Notes: a model not told the origin generated them from the letters alone. 64,000 bases of DNA from Lepus europaeus (GCF_033115175.1 NW_026909196.1:7006001-7070000), one strand, 5' to 3'. Positions 1 through 13,388 are shown, counted from the first letter of the stretch. Translations and numbers: made by a program.

Positions 1-663
1 TCCACACCACTTTTCCGGATATGACTGGATGAATCCGGAAATATCCGGTTTTGTTTTGGCTAACTCAATCCGAAATATTGTGAAAGCCTTTGTGTTTGTG
101 TTTTCAGGATATTATCAACGGACTTTATTGTTTTGAATGTTTTTATTAGGGAACATTTTATTTTGTGCTTGGAAACACTAATTGGTTCCACATGGAGACA
201 CCAGCTCTACAGATTCGTATTTTCTAGGGAGAAATCTAGAGGAAATGCGAAAAACAAACATGATATTTCTGTTGTATCGATGACATTTTTTGCACTTATC
301 TAAGGAAAAGACTTCGCTTTTCTCCAAAATCATTTTTACTGTGATTCTCTGAGTCCATTGCATACGAATTCCACACCAGTTTGTCCGGATATGACTGGAT
401 GATACCAGAAATATCCGGTTGTGTTTTGGCTAACTCAATCCGAAATATGGTGAAATCCTCTGTGTTTTTGTTTTCTGGATTTTATGAACGGATTTTATTT
501 TTTGCAATGTTTTTTATCGGGGAACATTTAATTTTGTGCTTGGATACAGTAATTGGTTCCAGATGGAGACACCAGCTCTACGTATTCATATTATCTACGG
601 AGAAAGCTAGAGGAACTGTGGCAAACAAACATGATATTTCTGTTTGTATAGATGACATTTTAT

Positions 664-1210
664 GCACTTGCCTAAAGAAAATACTTTTCTTGTCTCCAAA
701 ACCATTTTCACTGTGATTTTCTTGGTTCATTGCATACGAATTCCACACCAGTTTGTCCAGATATCACTGGATGAAAACAGAAATATCCGGTTGTGTTTTG
801 GCTAACTCAATCGGAAATATTGTGAAAACCTCTGTGTTTGTGCACTTGCCTTACAAAATGACTTTACCTTTCTCCAAAACCATTATTATTCTGATTTTCT
901 CAGCCCGTTGCATACCAAATCCACACCACTTTGTCCAGTATGACTTGATGAGACCAGAAATATCCGGTTGTGTTTTGGCTAACTCAATCAGAAGTATTGT
1001 GAAAGCCTCTGTGTTTGTGTATTCCTGACATTATCTACGGACTTTATTGTTTTGAATGTTTTTTATCAGGGGACATTAAATTTTGTGCTTGGGAACACTA
1101 ATTCGTTCCACATGGAGACACCAGCTCTACACATTCGTATTTTCTAGTGATAAAGCTAGAAGAACTGCGGCAAACAAACATATTTCTGTTTGTATAGATG
1201 ACATTTTATG
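664..1210 (+). repeat. Internally deleted satellite monomer
   Basis: Successive anchors at 664, 842 and 1210 give steps of about 178 and 368 bp. At about 838-844 the sequence passes from 'ctctgtgtttgtg' directly into 'cacttgcc'. The second half of one monomer and the first half of the next, roughly 193 bp, are therefore missing. The short shared 'tgtg'/'atg' context is compatible with a microhomology deletion, which is inference. All other steps in the left block are near 370 bp, apart from a 350-bp step near 8613-8963. Confidence 0.8.
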
Positions 1211-2399
1211 CACTTGCCTAACCAAAAGACTTTGCTTTTCTCCAAAACCATTTTTACTGTGATTTTCTGGGTCCATTGCATACGAATTCCACACTAGTTT
1301 ACCGGATATGACTGGATGAAAGCAGAAATATCCGGTTTCGTTGTGCATTACTCAATCCCAGATATTGCTACAGCCTCTGTGTTTGTGATTTCTGTATATT
1401 AACAACGGACTTTATTGTTTTGAATGTTTTTTTAATCGGGGAACATTGTATTTTGAGCTTGGATACAGTAATTGGTTCCTCATGGAGACACGAGCTCTAC
1501 ATATTCGTATTTTCTAGGGAGACAGCTAGTGGAACTGCTGGAAACAAACATTATATTTCTGTTTGTATAGATGACATTTTATGCACTTGCCTAACCAAAC
1601 GACTTTCCTTTTCTCCAAAACCATTTTTACTGTGATTTTCTGGGTCCATTGAATATGAACTCCACCCCACTTTGTCCGGATATGACTGGATGAAAGCAGA
1701 AATATCCTCTTTTTTTTGGCTAACTCAATGCGAAATATTGCTTCAGCCTCTGAGTTTATGTCTCTGGATATTATCCATGGACGTTATTGTTTTGAATGTT
1801 TTTATCAGGGAACATTTCATTTGTACCGTTGAATCACTAATTGGTTCATCATGGAACACCACCTCTACACATCTGTATTTTCTAGGGAGAAAGTGAGAGG
1901 AACTGCGAAAAACAAACATGATATTTCTGTTTCTATAGATGACATTTTATGCAATTCCCTAACGAAAATAAGTTGCTTTTCTCCAAAATCATTTTAGTGT
2001 GATTTTCTCAGTCCATTGCAAAGGAATTCCACAGCAGTTTGTCCGGATATGACTGGATGAAACCAGAAATATCCGGTTGTGGTTTGGCTAACTCCATCCC
2101 AGATATTGCTACAGCCTCTGTGTTTGTGTTTATTGGATATTATGGACGTGCTTTATAGTTTTGAATGTTTTTGTCAGGGAACATTTAATTTTGTACCATA
2201 GATACACTAATTGGTTCCACATGGAGACACCAGCTCTACACATTCGTATTTTCTAGGGAGAAACTAGAGAAACTGTGGCAAACAAACATGATATTTCCGG
2301 TTGTATACATGACATTTTTTTGCACTTGTCTAACGAAAAGTCTTTGCTTTTCTCCAAAACCATTTTTACTGTGATTTTCTCGGTCCATTGCATACGAAT

Positions 2400-5300
2400 T
2401 ACACCCCACTTTGTCTGGATATTACTGGATGAAACCAGAAATATCCAGTTTTGTTTTGGCTAACTCCATTACATATATTGCTACAGCCTCTGTGTTTGTG
2501 TTTTCAGAATATTACTGATGGAGTTTATTGTTTTGAATGGTTTTTATCAGGGAACATTTAATTTTGTTCTGGGAAACACTAATTGGTTCCACATGGAGAC
2601 ACCAGCTCTACACAATCGTATTTTATAGAGAGAAAGTAGAGGAAATGCGGCAAACATGATATTTTTATTTGTATAGATGATATTTTATGCACTTGCCAAT
2701 GAAAAGACATTGCTTTTCTACAAAACCATTTTTACTGTGATTTTCTCCGTCGATTCCATACGAATTCCACACCAATTTGTCTGGATATGACTGCATGTAA
2801 CCAGAAATATCCTGTTGTGTTTTGGCTAACTCAATCCCAAATATTGCTACAGCCTCTGTGTTTGTGTTTTCTGGATATTATCGACGTGCTTTATTGTTTT
2901 GAATATTTTTATCAGGGAACATTTAATTTTCTACCGTAGAAACATTAATAGGATCCACATGCAGACACCAGCTCTACACATTCGTATTTTTTAGGGAGAA
3001 ATCTAGAGGAACTGAGGAAAACAATCATGATATTTCTGTTTGTATAGATGACATTTTAAGCACTTGGCTAACGAAAAGACTTTGCTTTTCTCCAAAACCA
3101 TTTTTACTGTGATTTTCTCCGTCCATTGCATAAAAATTCCACAAAATTTGTCGGGTTTGACTGGATGAAACCAGAAATAAATGGTTTCGTTTTGACTTAC
3201 AATATCCGAGATATTGCTACAGCCTCAGTGTCTGTGTTTTCTGGATATTATCGACGTGCTTTATTGTTTTGAATGTTTTTATCATGGAACATTTAATTTT
3301 GTACCGTAGAAACACTAATTGGATCCACATGGAGACATCAGTCTACACATTCATATGTTCTAGGTAGAAAGCTAGAGGAACTGCGGGAAACAAACAGGAT
3401 ATTTCTGTTTGTATAGATGGCACTTTATGCACTTGTCTAACGAAGACTTTGCTTTTCTCCAAAACCATTTTACTGCTATTTTCTCAGTCCATTGCATATG
3501 AATTCCACACCACTTTGTCTAGATATGACTGGATGAAACCAGAAATATCCGGTTGTGTTTTGGCTAACTCCATCGCAGTTATTACTACAGACGCTGTGTT
3601 TGTGTTTTCTGCATATTATGGATGGACTTTATTCATTTGAATGTTTTTATCAGGGAACATTTAATTTTGTACCGTAGATACAAAAATTGGTTCCACATGG
3701 AGACACCAGCTCTACACATTCGTATTTTCTAGGGAGAAATCTAGAGGAACTGAGGAAAACAAACATGATACTTCTGTTTGTATAGATGACATTTTGTGCA
3801 CTTGCCTAAAGAAAAGACTTTGCTTTTCTCCAAAACCAATTTCCCTGTGATTTTCTCTGTCCATTGCCTACGAATTCTACCCCATTTTTTCCCGATAGGA
3901 CTGGATGAAACCAGAAATATCTGGTTTGTTTTGCCTTACTATATCCAGATATTGCTACAGACTTTGTGTCGGTGTTTTCTGCACATTATCGATGGATTTT
4001 ATTGTTTTGAATGTTTTTTATCAGGGAACATTTAATTTGTACCATAGAAACACTAATTGGTTCCACATGGAGACACCAGCTCTACACATTCGTATTTTCT
4101 AGGGAGAAATCTAGAGGAACTGAGGAAAACAATCATGATATTTCTGTTTGTATAGATGACATTTTATGCACCGGCCGAACGAAAAGACTTTGCTTTTTCT
4201 CCAAAACCAATTTTACTGTGATTTTCTGGGGCCATTGCATAGAATTCCATCCCACTTTCTCCGGATATGACTGGATGAAACCAGAAATATCCGGTTGTGT
4301 TTTCGCTAACTCCATTCCAGATATTGCTACAGCCTCTGTGTTTGTGTTTTCAGGATATTGTCGATGGACTTTATTGTTTTGAATGTTTTTTATCAGGGAA
4401 CATTTAATTTTGTGTCGTAGAAAAACAAATTGGTTCCAAATGGAGACACCAGCTCTACACATTCATATTTTCTAGGGAGAAAGCTAGAGGAACTGCCGCA
4501 AACAAACATGATATTTCTGTTTGTATAGATGACATTTTATACACTTGCCTAACGAAAAGACTTTGCATTTCTCCAAAACCATTTTTACTGTTATTTTCTC
4601 AGTCCATTGCATACGAATTCCACACCACTTTGTCCGGATATGACTGGATGAAACCAGAAATATCTGGTTGTGTTTTTTCTTACTATACCCCAGATATTGC
4701 TACAGCCTTAGTGTCTGTGTTTTCTGGATATTATCGATGGATTATACAGTTTTGAATGTTTTTATCTGTTAATATTTAATTTTGTTCTGGGAAACACTAA
4801 TTGGTTCCACATGGAGACACCAGCTCTACACATTTGTATTTCTAGAGAGAAAGCTAGATGAACTGCAGCAAACAAACATGATATTGCTGTTTTTATAGAT
4901 GACATATTATGCACTTGCCTAACGAAAAACTTTGCTTTTCTCCAATACCATTTTTACTGTGATTTTCTCGGTGCATTGTATGCGAATTCCATCACAATTT
5001 ACCGGATATGACTGGATGAAACTAGAAATAACCGGTTTTGTTGTGGCTAACTCAATCCGAATATTGCTACAGCCTCTGTGTTTGTGTTTTCTGGATGTTA
5101 TCAACGGACTTTATTTTTTTGAATGTTTTTATCAGGGAACATGTAATTTTGTGCTTGGAAACACTAATTGTTTCCACAAGGAGACACCAGCTCTACACAT
5201 TTGTATTTTCTAGGGAGGAAGCTAGAGGAACTGCAGCAAACAAACATGATATTTACCTTTGTATACATGACATTTTTTTCACTTGTCTAACGAAAAGACT

Positions 5301-8300
5301 TTGCTTTTTTTCCATAACCATTTTTACTGTGAATTTCTGGGTCCATTTCATACGAATTCCTCACCACTTTTTCCAGATATGACTGGATGAAACCAGAAAT
5401 ATCCGGTTGTGTTTTGGCAAACTCAATCCCAGATATTGCTACAGCCTCTGTGTATGTGTTTTCTGGATATTATCAAAGGACTTTATGGTTTTGAATGTTT
5501 TTTATCAGGAAACATTTAAGTTTGTACCGTAGATACAATAATTGGTTCCATATGGAGACACCAGCTCTACACATTCATATTTTCTAGCGAGAAAGCTAGA
5601 GGAACTGCCACAAACAAACATGATATTTCTGTTTGTATAGATGACATTTTATTCACTTGCCTAACGAAAAGACATTGCTTTTCTCCAAAATCATTTTTAC
5701 TGTGATTTTCTCGGTAAATTGCAAATGAATTCCACCCCATATTATGTGGATAAGATGGGATGAAACTAGAAATATCCGGTTGTGGTTTGGCTAACTCCAT
5801 CCCAGATATTGCTACAGCCTCTGTGTTTGTGTTTATTGGATACTAAGGACGTGCTTTATAGTTTTGAATGTTTTTTTCAGGGAACATTTAATTTTGTACC
5901 GTTGATACACTAATTGGTTCCACATGGAGACACCAGCTCTACACATTCGTGTTTTCTAGGGAGAAAGCTAGAGGAACTGCGGCAAACAAACATGATATTT
6001 CTGTTTGTATACATGACATTTTTTGCACTTGTCTAACGAAAAGTCTTTGCTTTTTTTCCAAAACCATTTATACTGTGATTTTCTGGATCAATTTGATACG
6101 AATTCCTCACCACTTTGTCCGGATATGACTGGATGAAACCATAAATATCCAGTTGTGTTTTGGATAACTCAATCCCAGATATTGCTACAGCCTCTGTGTA
6201 TGTGTTTTCTGGATATTATCAGTGGACTTTATGGTTTTGAATGTTTTTTATCAGGGAACATTTAATTTTGTACTGTAGATACAATAATTGGTTCCATATG
6301 GAGACACCAGCTCTACACATTCATATTTTCTAGCGATAAAGCTAGAAGAACTGCCACAAACAAACATGATATTGCTGTTTGTATAGATGATATTTTATGC
6401 ACTTGCCTAACAAAAAGACATTGCTTTTCTCCAAAATCATTTTTACTGTGATTTTCTCGGTCCATTGCAAATGAATTCCACCCCATTTTGTGCAGATATG
6501 ACGGGATGAAACCAGAAATATCCGGTTGTGGTTTGGCTAACTCCATCCCAGATATTGCTACAGCCGCTGTGTTTGTGTTTAATGGATATTATGGACGTGC
6601 TTTATAGTTTCGAATGTTTTTTCAGGGAACATTTAATTTTGTATCATAGAAACACTAATTGGTTCCACATGGAGACACCAGCTCTACACATTCGTATTTT
6701 ATAGAGAGAAAGAAGATGAAATGCTGCAAACATGATATTTCTGTTTGTATAGATGATATTTTATGCACTTGCCAATGAAAAGACATTGCTTTTCTACAAA
6801 ACCATTTTTACTGTGATTTTCTCCACCCATTGCATACAAATTCCACACTAATTTGTCTGGATATGACTGGATGTAACCAGAAATATCCGGTTGTGTTTTG
6901 GCTAACTCAATCCCAGATATTGTGAAAGCATCTGTGTTTGTGTTTTCTGGATATTATCGACGTGCTTTATTGTTTTGAATATTTTTATCAGGGAACATTT
7001 AATTTTCTACCGTAGAAACATTAATAGGATCCACATGCAGACACCAGCTCTACACATTCGTATTTTTTAGGGAGAAAGCTAGAGGAACTGCGGCAAACAA
7101 ACATGATATTTCTGTTTATATAGATGACATTTTAAGCACTTGGCTAACGAAAAGACTTTGCTTTTCTCCAAAACCATTTGTACTGTGATTTTCTCCGTCC
7201 ATTGCATAAAAATTCCACACCAATTTGTCGGGTTATGACTGGATGAAACCAGAAATAAATTGTTTCATTTTGGCTTACTATATCCGAGATATTGCTACAG
7301 CCTCAGTGTCTGTGTTTTCTGGATATTATCAATGGATTTTATTATTTTGAATGTTTTTATCACGGAACATTTAATTTTGTACCGTAGAAACACTAATTGG
7401 ATCCACATGGAGACATCAGTCTACACATTCATATGTTCTAGGTAGAAAGCTAGAGGAACTGCTGGAAACAAACAGGATATTTCTGTTTGTATAGATGGCA
7501 CTTTATGCACTTGCCTAACGAAGACTTTGCTTTTGTCCAAAGGCATTTTTCCTGCGATTTTCTCGGTCCATTACATACGAATTCCACACCACTTTGTCTA
7601 GATATGACTGGATGAAACCAGAAATATCCGGTTGTGTTTTGGCTAACTCCATCCCAGTTATTGCTACAGACGCTGTGTTTGTGTTTTCTGCATATTATCG
7701 ATAGACTTTATTGATTTGAATGTTTTTATCAAGGAACATTTAATTTTGTACCGTAAAAACACAAATTGGTTCCACATGGAGACACCAGCTCTACACATTC
7801 GTATTTTCTAGGGAGAAATCTAGAGGAACTGATTAAAACAAACATGATATTTCTGTTTGTATAGATGACATTTTGTGCACTTGCCTAAAGAAAAGACTTT
7901 GCTTTTTCTCCAAAACCAATTTTCCAGTGATTTTCTCTGTCCATTGCCTACAAATTCTACCCCATTTTTTCCGGATATGACTGGATGAAACCAGAAATAT
8001 CTGGTTGTGTTACTATATCCAGATATTGCTACAGACTTTGTGTCGGTGTTTTCTGCACATTATCGATGGATTTTATTGTATTGAATGTTTTTTATCAGGG
8101 AATATTTAATTTGTACCATAGAAACACTAATTGGTTCCACATGGAGACACAAGCTCTACATATTCGTATTTTCTAGGGAGAAAGCTAGAGGAACTGCGGC
8201 AAACAAACATGATATTTACATTTGTATGGATCACATTTTATGCACTGGCCGAACAAAAAGACTTTGCTTTTCTTGAAAACCATTTTTACTGCTATTTTCT

Positions 8301-8570
8301 TGGTCCATTGCCTACGAATCCCACACCATTTTGTCCGGATATGACTGGATGAAACCGGAAATATCTGGTTGTGTTTTGGCTAACTCCATTCCAGATATTG
8401 CTACAGCCTCTTTGTTTGTGTTTTCAGGATATTATCGTGGACTTTATTGTTTTGAATGTTTTTTTATCAGGGAACCTTTAATTTTGTGTCATAGAAACAC
8501 AAATTGGTTCCAAATGGAGACACCAGCTCTACACATTCGTATTTTCTAGGGAGAAAGCTAGAGGTAGTGC
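2400..8570 (+). repeat. Old duplicated block of monomers, offset about 4.08 kb
   Basis: Several monomer-specific variants recur in the same order about 11 monomers apart. Examples are the variant with 'ataggatccacatgcagac' at about 2948 and 7024, the variant with 'ggatccacatggagacatca' at 3321 and 7399, and the variant with 'tttaatttgtaccatag' near 4031 and 8104. The offset is 4074-4078 bp. The copies at about 2.4-4.5 kb and 6.5-8.6 kb resemble each other more than their immediate neighbours. This looks like a decayed multi-monomer duplication. Limits were estimated by eye. Confidence 0.65.
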
Positions 8571-8639
8571 GGCACAAACATGATATTTCTGTTTGTATAG
8601 ATGACATTTTATGCACTGGCTGAAGGAAAAGACTTTTTA

Positions 8640-8665
8640 CTGTGATTTTCCCGGTCCAAGGAATA
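8640..8665 (+). repeat. Satellite monomer with about 20-bp internal deletion
   Basis: The anchor step from 8613 to 8963 is about 350 bp. The stretch that normally reads from the anchor through 'tgcttttctccaaaacc' into 'tttttactgtgattttc' here runs from 'gaaaagac' straight into 'tttttactgtg'. About 20 bp is therefore missing. Confidence 0.7.
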
Positions 8666-8999
8666 TAAACTCCACACCATTTTGTCCGGATATGACTGGA
8701 TGAAACAAGAAATATCCTGTTGTCCTTTGTTTTACTATAATCCAGATATTGCTACAGCTTCTGTGTTTGTGTTTTCTGGATATTATCGATGGACTTTATT
8801 TTTTTGAATATTTTTATCAGGGAACATATAATTTTGTACCATAGAAACACTAATGGTTCTACATGGAGACACCAGTCTACACATTCGTATGTTCTAGGGA
8901 GAAAGCTACAGGAACTGCGACAAACAAACATGATATTTCTGTTTGTATAGATGACATTTTATGCACTTGCCTAACAAAAAGACTGCTTTTCTCCAAAAT

Positions 9000-10030
9000 C
9001 ATTTTTACTGTGATTTTCTCGGTCCATTGATATGAATTCCACACTACTTTGTCTGTATATGACTGAATGAAACCAAAAATATCCTGTTGTCTTTTGTTTT
9101 ACTATATCCCAGATATTACTATAGCTTCTGTGTCTGCGCTTTCAGGAAGTATCGATGGACTTCATTGTTTTGAATGAATTTATCAGGGAACATTTAATTT
9201 TGTACCATAGAAGCACTAAGTGGTTCCACATGAAGACACCAGCTCTACACATTCATATTTTCTAGGAAGCAAGCTAGAGTTACTGCGGCAAGCAAAGAAG
9301 ATATTTCTGTTTGTATAGATGACATTTTATGCACTGGCAGAAGGAAAAGACTTTGCTTTTCTCCAATACCATTTTTACTGTGATTTTCTTGGTCCATTGC
9401 CTACGAATTCTACCCTGCTTTGTCCGGATATGACTGGATGAAACCAGAAATATCCGGTTGTGTTTTGGCTAACTCAATCCCAGTTATTGCTACAGCCTGT
9501 GTGTTTGTTTTTTCTGGATATTATCAATTGACTTTATTGTTTTGAATGTTTTTATCAAGGAACATTTAATTTTGTACCGTAGAAACACTAATTGGTTCCT
9601 CATGGAGACACCACCTCTACACATTCGTATTTTCTAGGGAGAAACCTAGAGGAACTGTGGCAAACAAACATGATATTTCTGTTTGTATAGATGACATTTT
9701 ATGCACTTGCCTAACGAAAAGACTGCTTTTTTCCAAAAGCATTTTTACTGTGATTTTACGGTCCACTGATATGAATTCCACACTACTTTGTCTGTATATG
9801 ACTGAATGAAACCAGAAATATCTGGTTGTGTTTTGGCTAACTCAATCCCAGATATTGCTACAGCTTGTGTGTCTGTGTTTTCAGGAAGTATCGATGGACT
9901 TTATTGTTTTGAATGAATTTATCAGGGAACATTTAAATTTGTGCCATAGAAACACTAATTGGTTCCACATGAAGATGCCAGCTCTACACATTCATATTTT
10001 CTAGGAAGAATGCTAGAGTTACTGCCACTA
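9000..10030 (+). repeat. Dimer-period satellite duplication (about 739 bp)
   Basis: Two adjacent dimers share rare variants: 'ttcaggaagtatcgatgga' near 9141 and 9880, 'gaatgaatttatcaggg' at 9172 and 9911, and 'cactactttgtctgtatatg' near 9043 and 9783. The offset is 739-740 bp, two monomers. Other monomers in the block lack these variants, so the copies arose by a local two-monomer duplication. Confidence 0.7.
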
Positions 10031-12499
10031 ACAAACAAGATATTTCTGTTTGTATAGATGGCACTTTATGCACTGGCCAAAGGAAAAGACTTTGCTTTTC
10101 TCCAAAATCATTTTTACTCTGATTTTCTTGGTCCATTGCCTACGAATTCTACCCCGCTTTGTCCGGATATGAGTGGATCAAACCAGAAATATCCGGTTGT
10201 GTTTGGGCTAACTCATTCTCAGTTATTGCTACAGCCTCTGTGTTTGTGTTTTTTGGATATTATCGATGGACTTTATTGATTTGAATGTTTTTATCAGGGA
10301 ACATTTAATTTTGTACCGTAGAAACACAAATTGGTTCCACATGGAGACACCAGCTCTTCACATTCGTATTTTCTAGGGAGAAATCTAGAGGACCTGAGGC
10401 AAACAAACATGATATTTCTGTTTGTATAGATGACATTTTGTGCACTTGCCTAAAGAAAAGACATTGCTTTTTGTCCAAAGGCATTTTTCCTGTGATTTTC
10501 TTGGTCCATTGCATACGAATTCCACACCACTTTTTCCGGATATGACTGGATGAAACCAGAAATATCTGGTTCTGTTTTGTCTAACTCAATCCCAGATATT
10601 TCTGCAGCCTCTGTGTTTGTGTTTTCCGGATATTATCAATGGACTGTATTGTTTTCAATGTTTTTTATCAGGCAACATTTGATTTTCTCTTGGGAAACAA
10701 TAATTGGTTCCACATGGAGAAACCAGCTCTACACAGTCGTATATTCTAGGGAGAAATCTAGGAAAACTGAGGCAAACAATCATGATATTTCTCTTTGTAT
10801 AAATGACATTTATGCACTGCCTGAAGGAAAAGACTTTGATTTTCTCCAGAACCATTTTCACTGAGATTTTCTCGGTCCATTGCACACGAATTCCACCCGA
10901 CTTTGTCTGGATATGACTGGATGAAACCAGAAATATCCGGTTTTGTTTGGGCTAACTCCATACCAACATTGCTACAGCCTCTGTGTTTGTGTTTTCTGGA
11001 TATTATCGATGGACTTTATGGATTTGAATGTTTTTATCAGGGAACATTTAATTTTGTACCGTAGAAACACAAATTGGTTCCACATGGAGACACCAGCTCT
11101 ACACATTCGTATTTTCTAGGGAGAAATCTAGAGGAACTCAGGAAAACAAACATGATATTGCTGTTTGTATAGGTGACATTTTATGCACTTGCCTAACGAA
11201 AAGACTTTGCTTTTTCTCCAAAACCAATTTTCCTATGATTTTCTCGGTCCATTGCGTACGAATTCTACCCCATTTTTTCCGGATATGACTGGATGAAACC
11301 AGAAATATCTGGTTGTGTTTACTAACTGCAACCCAGATATTGCTACAGCCTCTGTGTTTGTGTTTTCAGGATATTATCGATGGACTTTATTGTTTTGAAT
11401 GTTTTTTATCAGGGAACCTTTAATTTTGTGTCGTAGAAACACAAATGGTTCCACATGGAGACACCAGCTCTACACATTCGTATTTTCTAGGGAGAAAGCT
11501 AGAGGAACTGAGGCAAACCAAGATGATATTTCTGATTGTATAGATGAAATTTTGTGCACTTGCCTAACGAAAAGACTTTGCTTTTCTCCAAAGCCAATTT
11601 TAATGTGATTTTCTTGGTCCATTACATACGAATTCCACACCACTTTGTCCAGATATAACAGATGACATCAGAAATATATGGGTGTGTTTTGGCTTACTAT
11701 GTCCCAGATATTGCTACAGCCTTAGTTTCTGTGTTTTCTGGATATTAACGATGGATTTTATTGTTTTGAATGTTTTTATCAGGGAATATTTAATTTTGTG
11801 CTTGGAAACACTAATTGGTTCCACATGGAGACACGAGCTCTACACATTCATATTTTATAGAAAGAAAGTAGAGGAAATGCGGCAAACAAACATCATATTT
11901 CTGTTTGTATAGATGACATTTTATGCACTTGCCTAACGAAAAGACTTTGCTTTTCTCTCAAACCATTTTTACTGTGATTTTCTTGGTCCATTGCATAGGA
12001 ATTCCACCCCACTTTGTCCGGATATGACTGGATGAAACCAGAAATATCCGGTTCTTTTTTGTCTAACTCAATCCCAGATATTCCTGCAGCCTCTGTGTTT
12101 GTGTTTTCCGGATATTATGGACGCACTTTATTGTTTTGAATGTTTTTATCAGGGTACATTTAATATTGTACCGCAGAACACTAATTGGATCCACATGGAG
12201 ACACCAGTGTACACATGCGTATTTTCTAGGGAGAAAGCTAGAGGAACTGCGGCAAACAAACATGATATTTCTGTTTGTAGGGATGATATTTTAAGAACTT
12301 GCCTAACGAAAAGACTTTGCTTTTCTCCAAAACCATTTTTACTGTGATTTTCTCGGTGCGTTGCATAGGAATTCCACCACATTTTCTGCGGATATGACTG
12401 CATGATAACAGAAATATCCGGTTATGTTTTGGCTAACTATATCCCAGATATTGCTACAGACACAGTGTTTGTTTTTTCTCGATATTACAACGATTTTAT

Positions 12500-12858
12500 A
12501 TTTTTGAATGTTTTTATCAGGCAATATTTAATTTTGTGCTGGGAATCACTTATTCGTTCCACATGGAGACACCAGCTCTACACATTCGTATTTTCCAGGG
12601 AGAAAGCTAGAGGAACTGCGGCAAACAAACATGATATTTCTATTTGTATAGATGACATTTTATGCACTTGCCTAACAAAAAGACTTTGCTTTTCTACAAA
12701 ACCATTTTTATTGTGATTTTCTCGGTCCAAGGCATATGAACTCCACACCACTTTCTCCAGATATGCCGGCATGAAACCAGAAATATCCGGTTGTGTTTGG
12801 GCTAACTCAATCCGAAATATTGTGAAACCCTCTGTGTTTGTTTTTTCTACATATTATC
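12500..12858 (+). repeat. Left part of dimer unit split by the retrovirus
   Basis: From about 12500 to 12858 the satellite closely matches 20366-20724 (offset 7866). It shares the rare variants 'gctgggaatcacttatt', 'atgccggcatgaaacc' and 'gaaaccctctgtgtttg'. Removing the retroviral insert and one target duplication (7123 bp) reduces the offset to 743 bp. This is therefore the first copy of the tandem dimer that continues at 19977, and the retrovirus inserted within it. Confidence 0.82.
12854..12858 (+). repeat. Retroviral target site duplication, left copy
   Basis: The five bases 'ttatc' directly precede the left LTR and recur directly after the right LTR at 19977-19981. The unoccupied paralogous site at 20720-20724 reads 'ttatcgatgg' once, which fits a 5-bp duplication made on integration. 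Confidence 0.85.
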
Positions 12859-13028
12859 TGAAGGACCCTTATGGGGGAGAGGGACAAGAAACTAGGCCTG
12901 GGCAGATATCAGGGGCTTCTTAAGAGGTTAGATGTTCCCCAGAGTCCAGCGGGCAGGACGTTCTCTGGGAAGGAAAAGTCAATCCCCTTCAGAGAACCTC
13001 TAGGCATGCCCAGAGCAGAGCTGCCACT

Positions 13029-13137
13029 CTCCTCAGCACTCTCCTCAGCACTCTCCTCAGCACTCTCCTCAGCACTCCCCTCAGCACTCTCCTCAGCACT
13101 CTCCTCAGCACTCTCCTCAGCACTCTCCCTCAGCACT
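13029..13137 (+). repeat. 12-bp U3 minisatellite, nine units (5' LTR)
   Basis: The unit is 'ctcctcagcact'. Units start at 13029 and every 12 bp after. The fifth reads 'cccctcagcact' and the last has one extra c. The 3' LTR has ten units at 19507-19627, with the extra unit before the variant. This single-unit change accounts for the entire 12-bp length difference between the LTRs. Confidence 0.95.
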
Positions 13138-13142
13138 CTCCG

Positions 13143-13280
13143 ATATGCTAATTGTCCCTCCAAACCAGCCAATCCCGTGTTGCCACTGCATCCCATATGC
13201 TAATTGTCCCTCCGAACCAGCCAATCCCGTGTTGCCACTGCATCCCATATGCTAATGGTCTCTCTGAACTGACCAATCCT
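13143..13280 (+). repeat. 52-bp U3 direct repeats with CCAAT and octamer-like motifs
   Basis: Copies lie at 13143-13194 and 13195-13246, with a degenerate partial copy from 13247 to about 13280. Each begins 'atatgctaat' (one mismatch from the octamer ATGCAAAT) and holds a 'ccaat' box. The two full copies differ at 13162. Tandem enhancer-like repeats upstream of the TATA box are typical of retroviral U3, so a transcriptional role is likely but inferred. Confidence 0.75.
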
Positions 13281-13315
13281 ATGCATGCGCATTAGGAATA
13301 TGCTAATTCGTTGCC

Positions 13316-13322
13316 TATATAA
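13316..13322 (+). promoter_or_regulatory. LTR TATA box
   Basis: 'tatataa' lies downstream of the CCAAT-containing repeats and about 70 bp upstream of AATAAA, the expected place for the U3 promoter. The 3' LTR copy is at 19806-19812. Confidence 0.85.
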
Positions 13323-13371
13323 CCTGTGTGAAACTGCCGCTCAGGGCTCCTCACTGCCTGAGGTGGGGGCC

Positions 13372-13385
13372 CGTTTGCGCAAACG
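13372..13385 (+). promoter_or_regulatory. 14-bp palindrome in R
   Basis: 'cgtttgcgcaaacg' is a perfect palindrome just before the polyadenylation signal and inside the predicted R region, so it would be present at both RNA ends. It could form a hairpin or an intermolecular RNA contact; the function is inferred. The 3' LTR copy is at 19862-19875. Confidence 0.6.
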
Positions 13386-13388
13386 TAC

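Larger units (their letters stand above)
1..12858 (+). repeat. Diverged 372-bp satellite array, left block
   Basis: This block is a head-to-tail array of about 35 copies of an AT-rich monomer. Using the motif around 'atgcacttgcctaa' as anchor, copies lie near 291, 664, 842, 1210, 1583, 1951, 2322, 2689, 3060, 3429, 3798, 4168, 4541, 4911, 5279, 5653, 6025, 6399, 6765, 7137, 7507, 7877, 8242, 8613, 8963, 9331, 9703, 10070, 10442, 10813, 11185, 11556, 11925, 12295 and 12664. The usual step is 366-374 bp. Recurrent boxes include 'catacgaattccacacc' (an EcoRI site in most copies), 'gacaccagctctacacatt' and 'tttattgttttgaatg'. Neighbouring copies differ by many substitutions and 1-3 bp indels, unlike the array after 25330. 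I see no gene. The block is read as older satellite flanking the homogenised core. Assignment to a named satellite family was not possible without a library. Confidence 0.93.

Noticed and set aside
12871..13203. 110-codon frame in the LTR (and 114 codons at 19349-19693) with a run of Leu-Ser-Ser-Ala repeats, considered as an LTR-encoded protein
   Set aside because: The repeat is a by-product of the in-frame 12-bp minisatellite, it lies in U3 upstream of the TATA box, and no known family is recognised.
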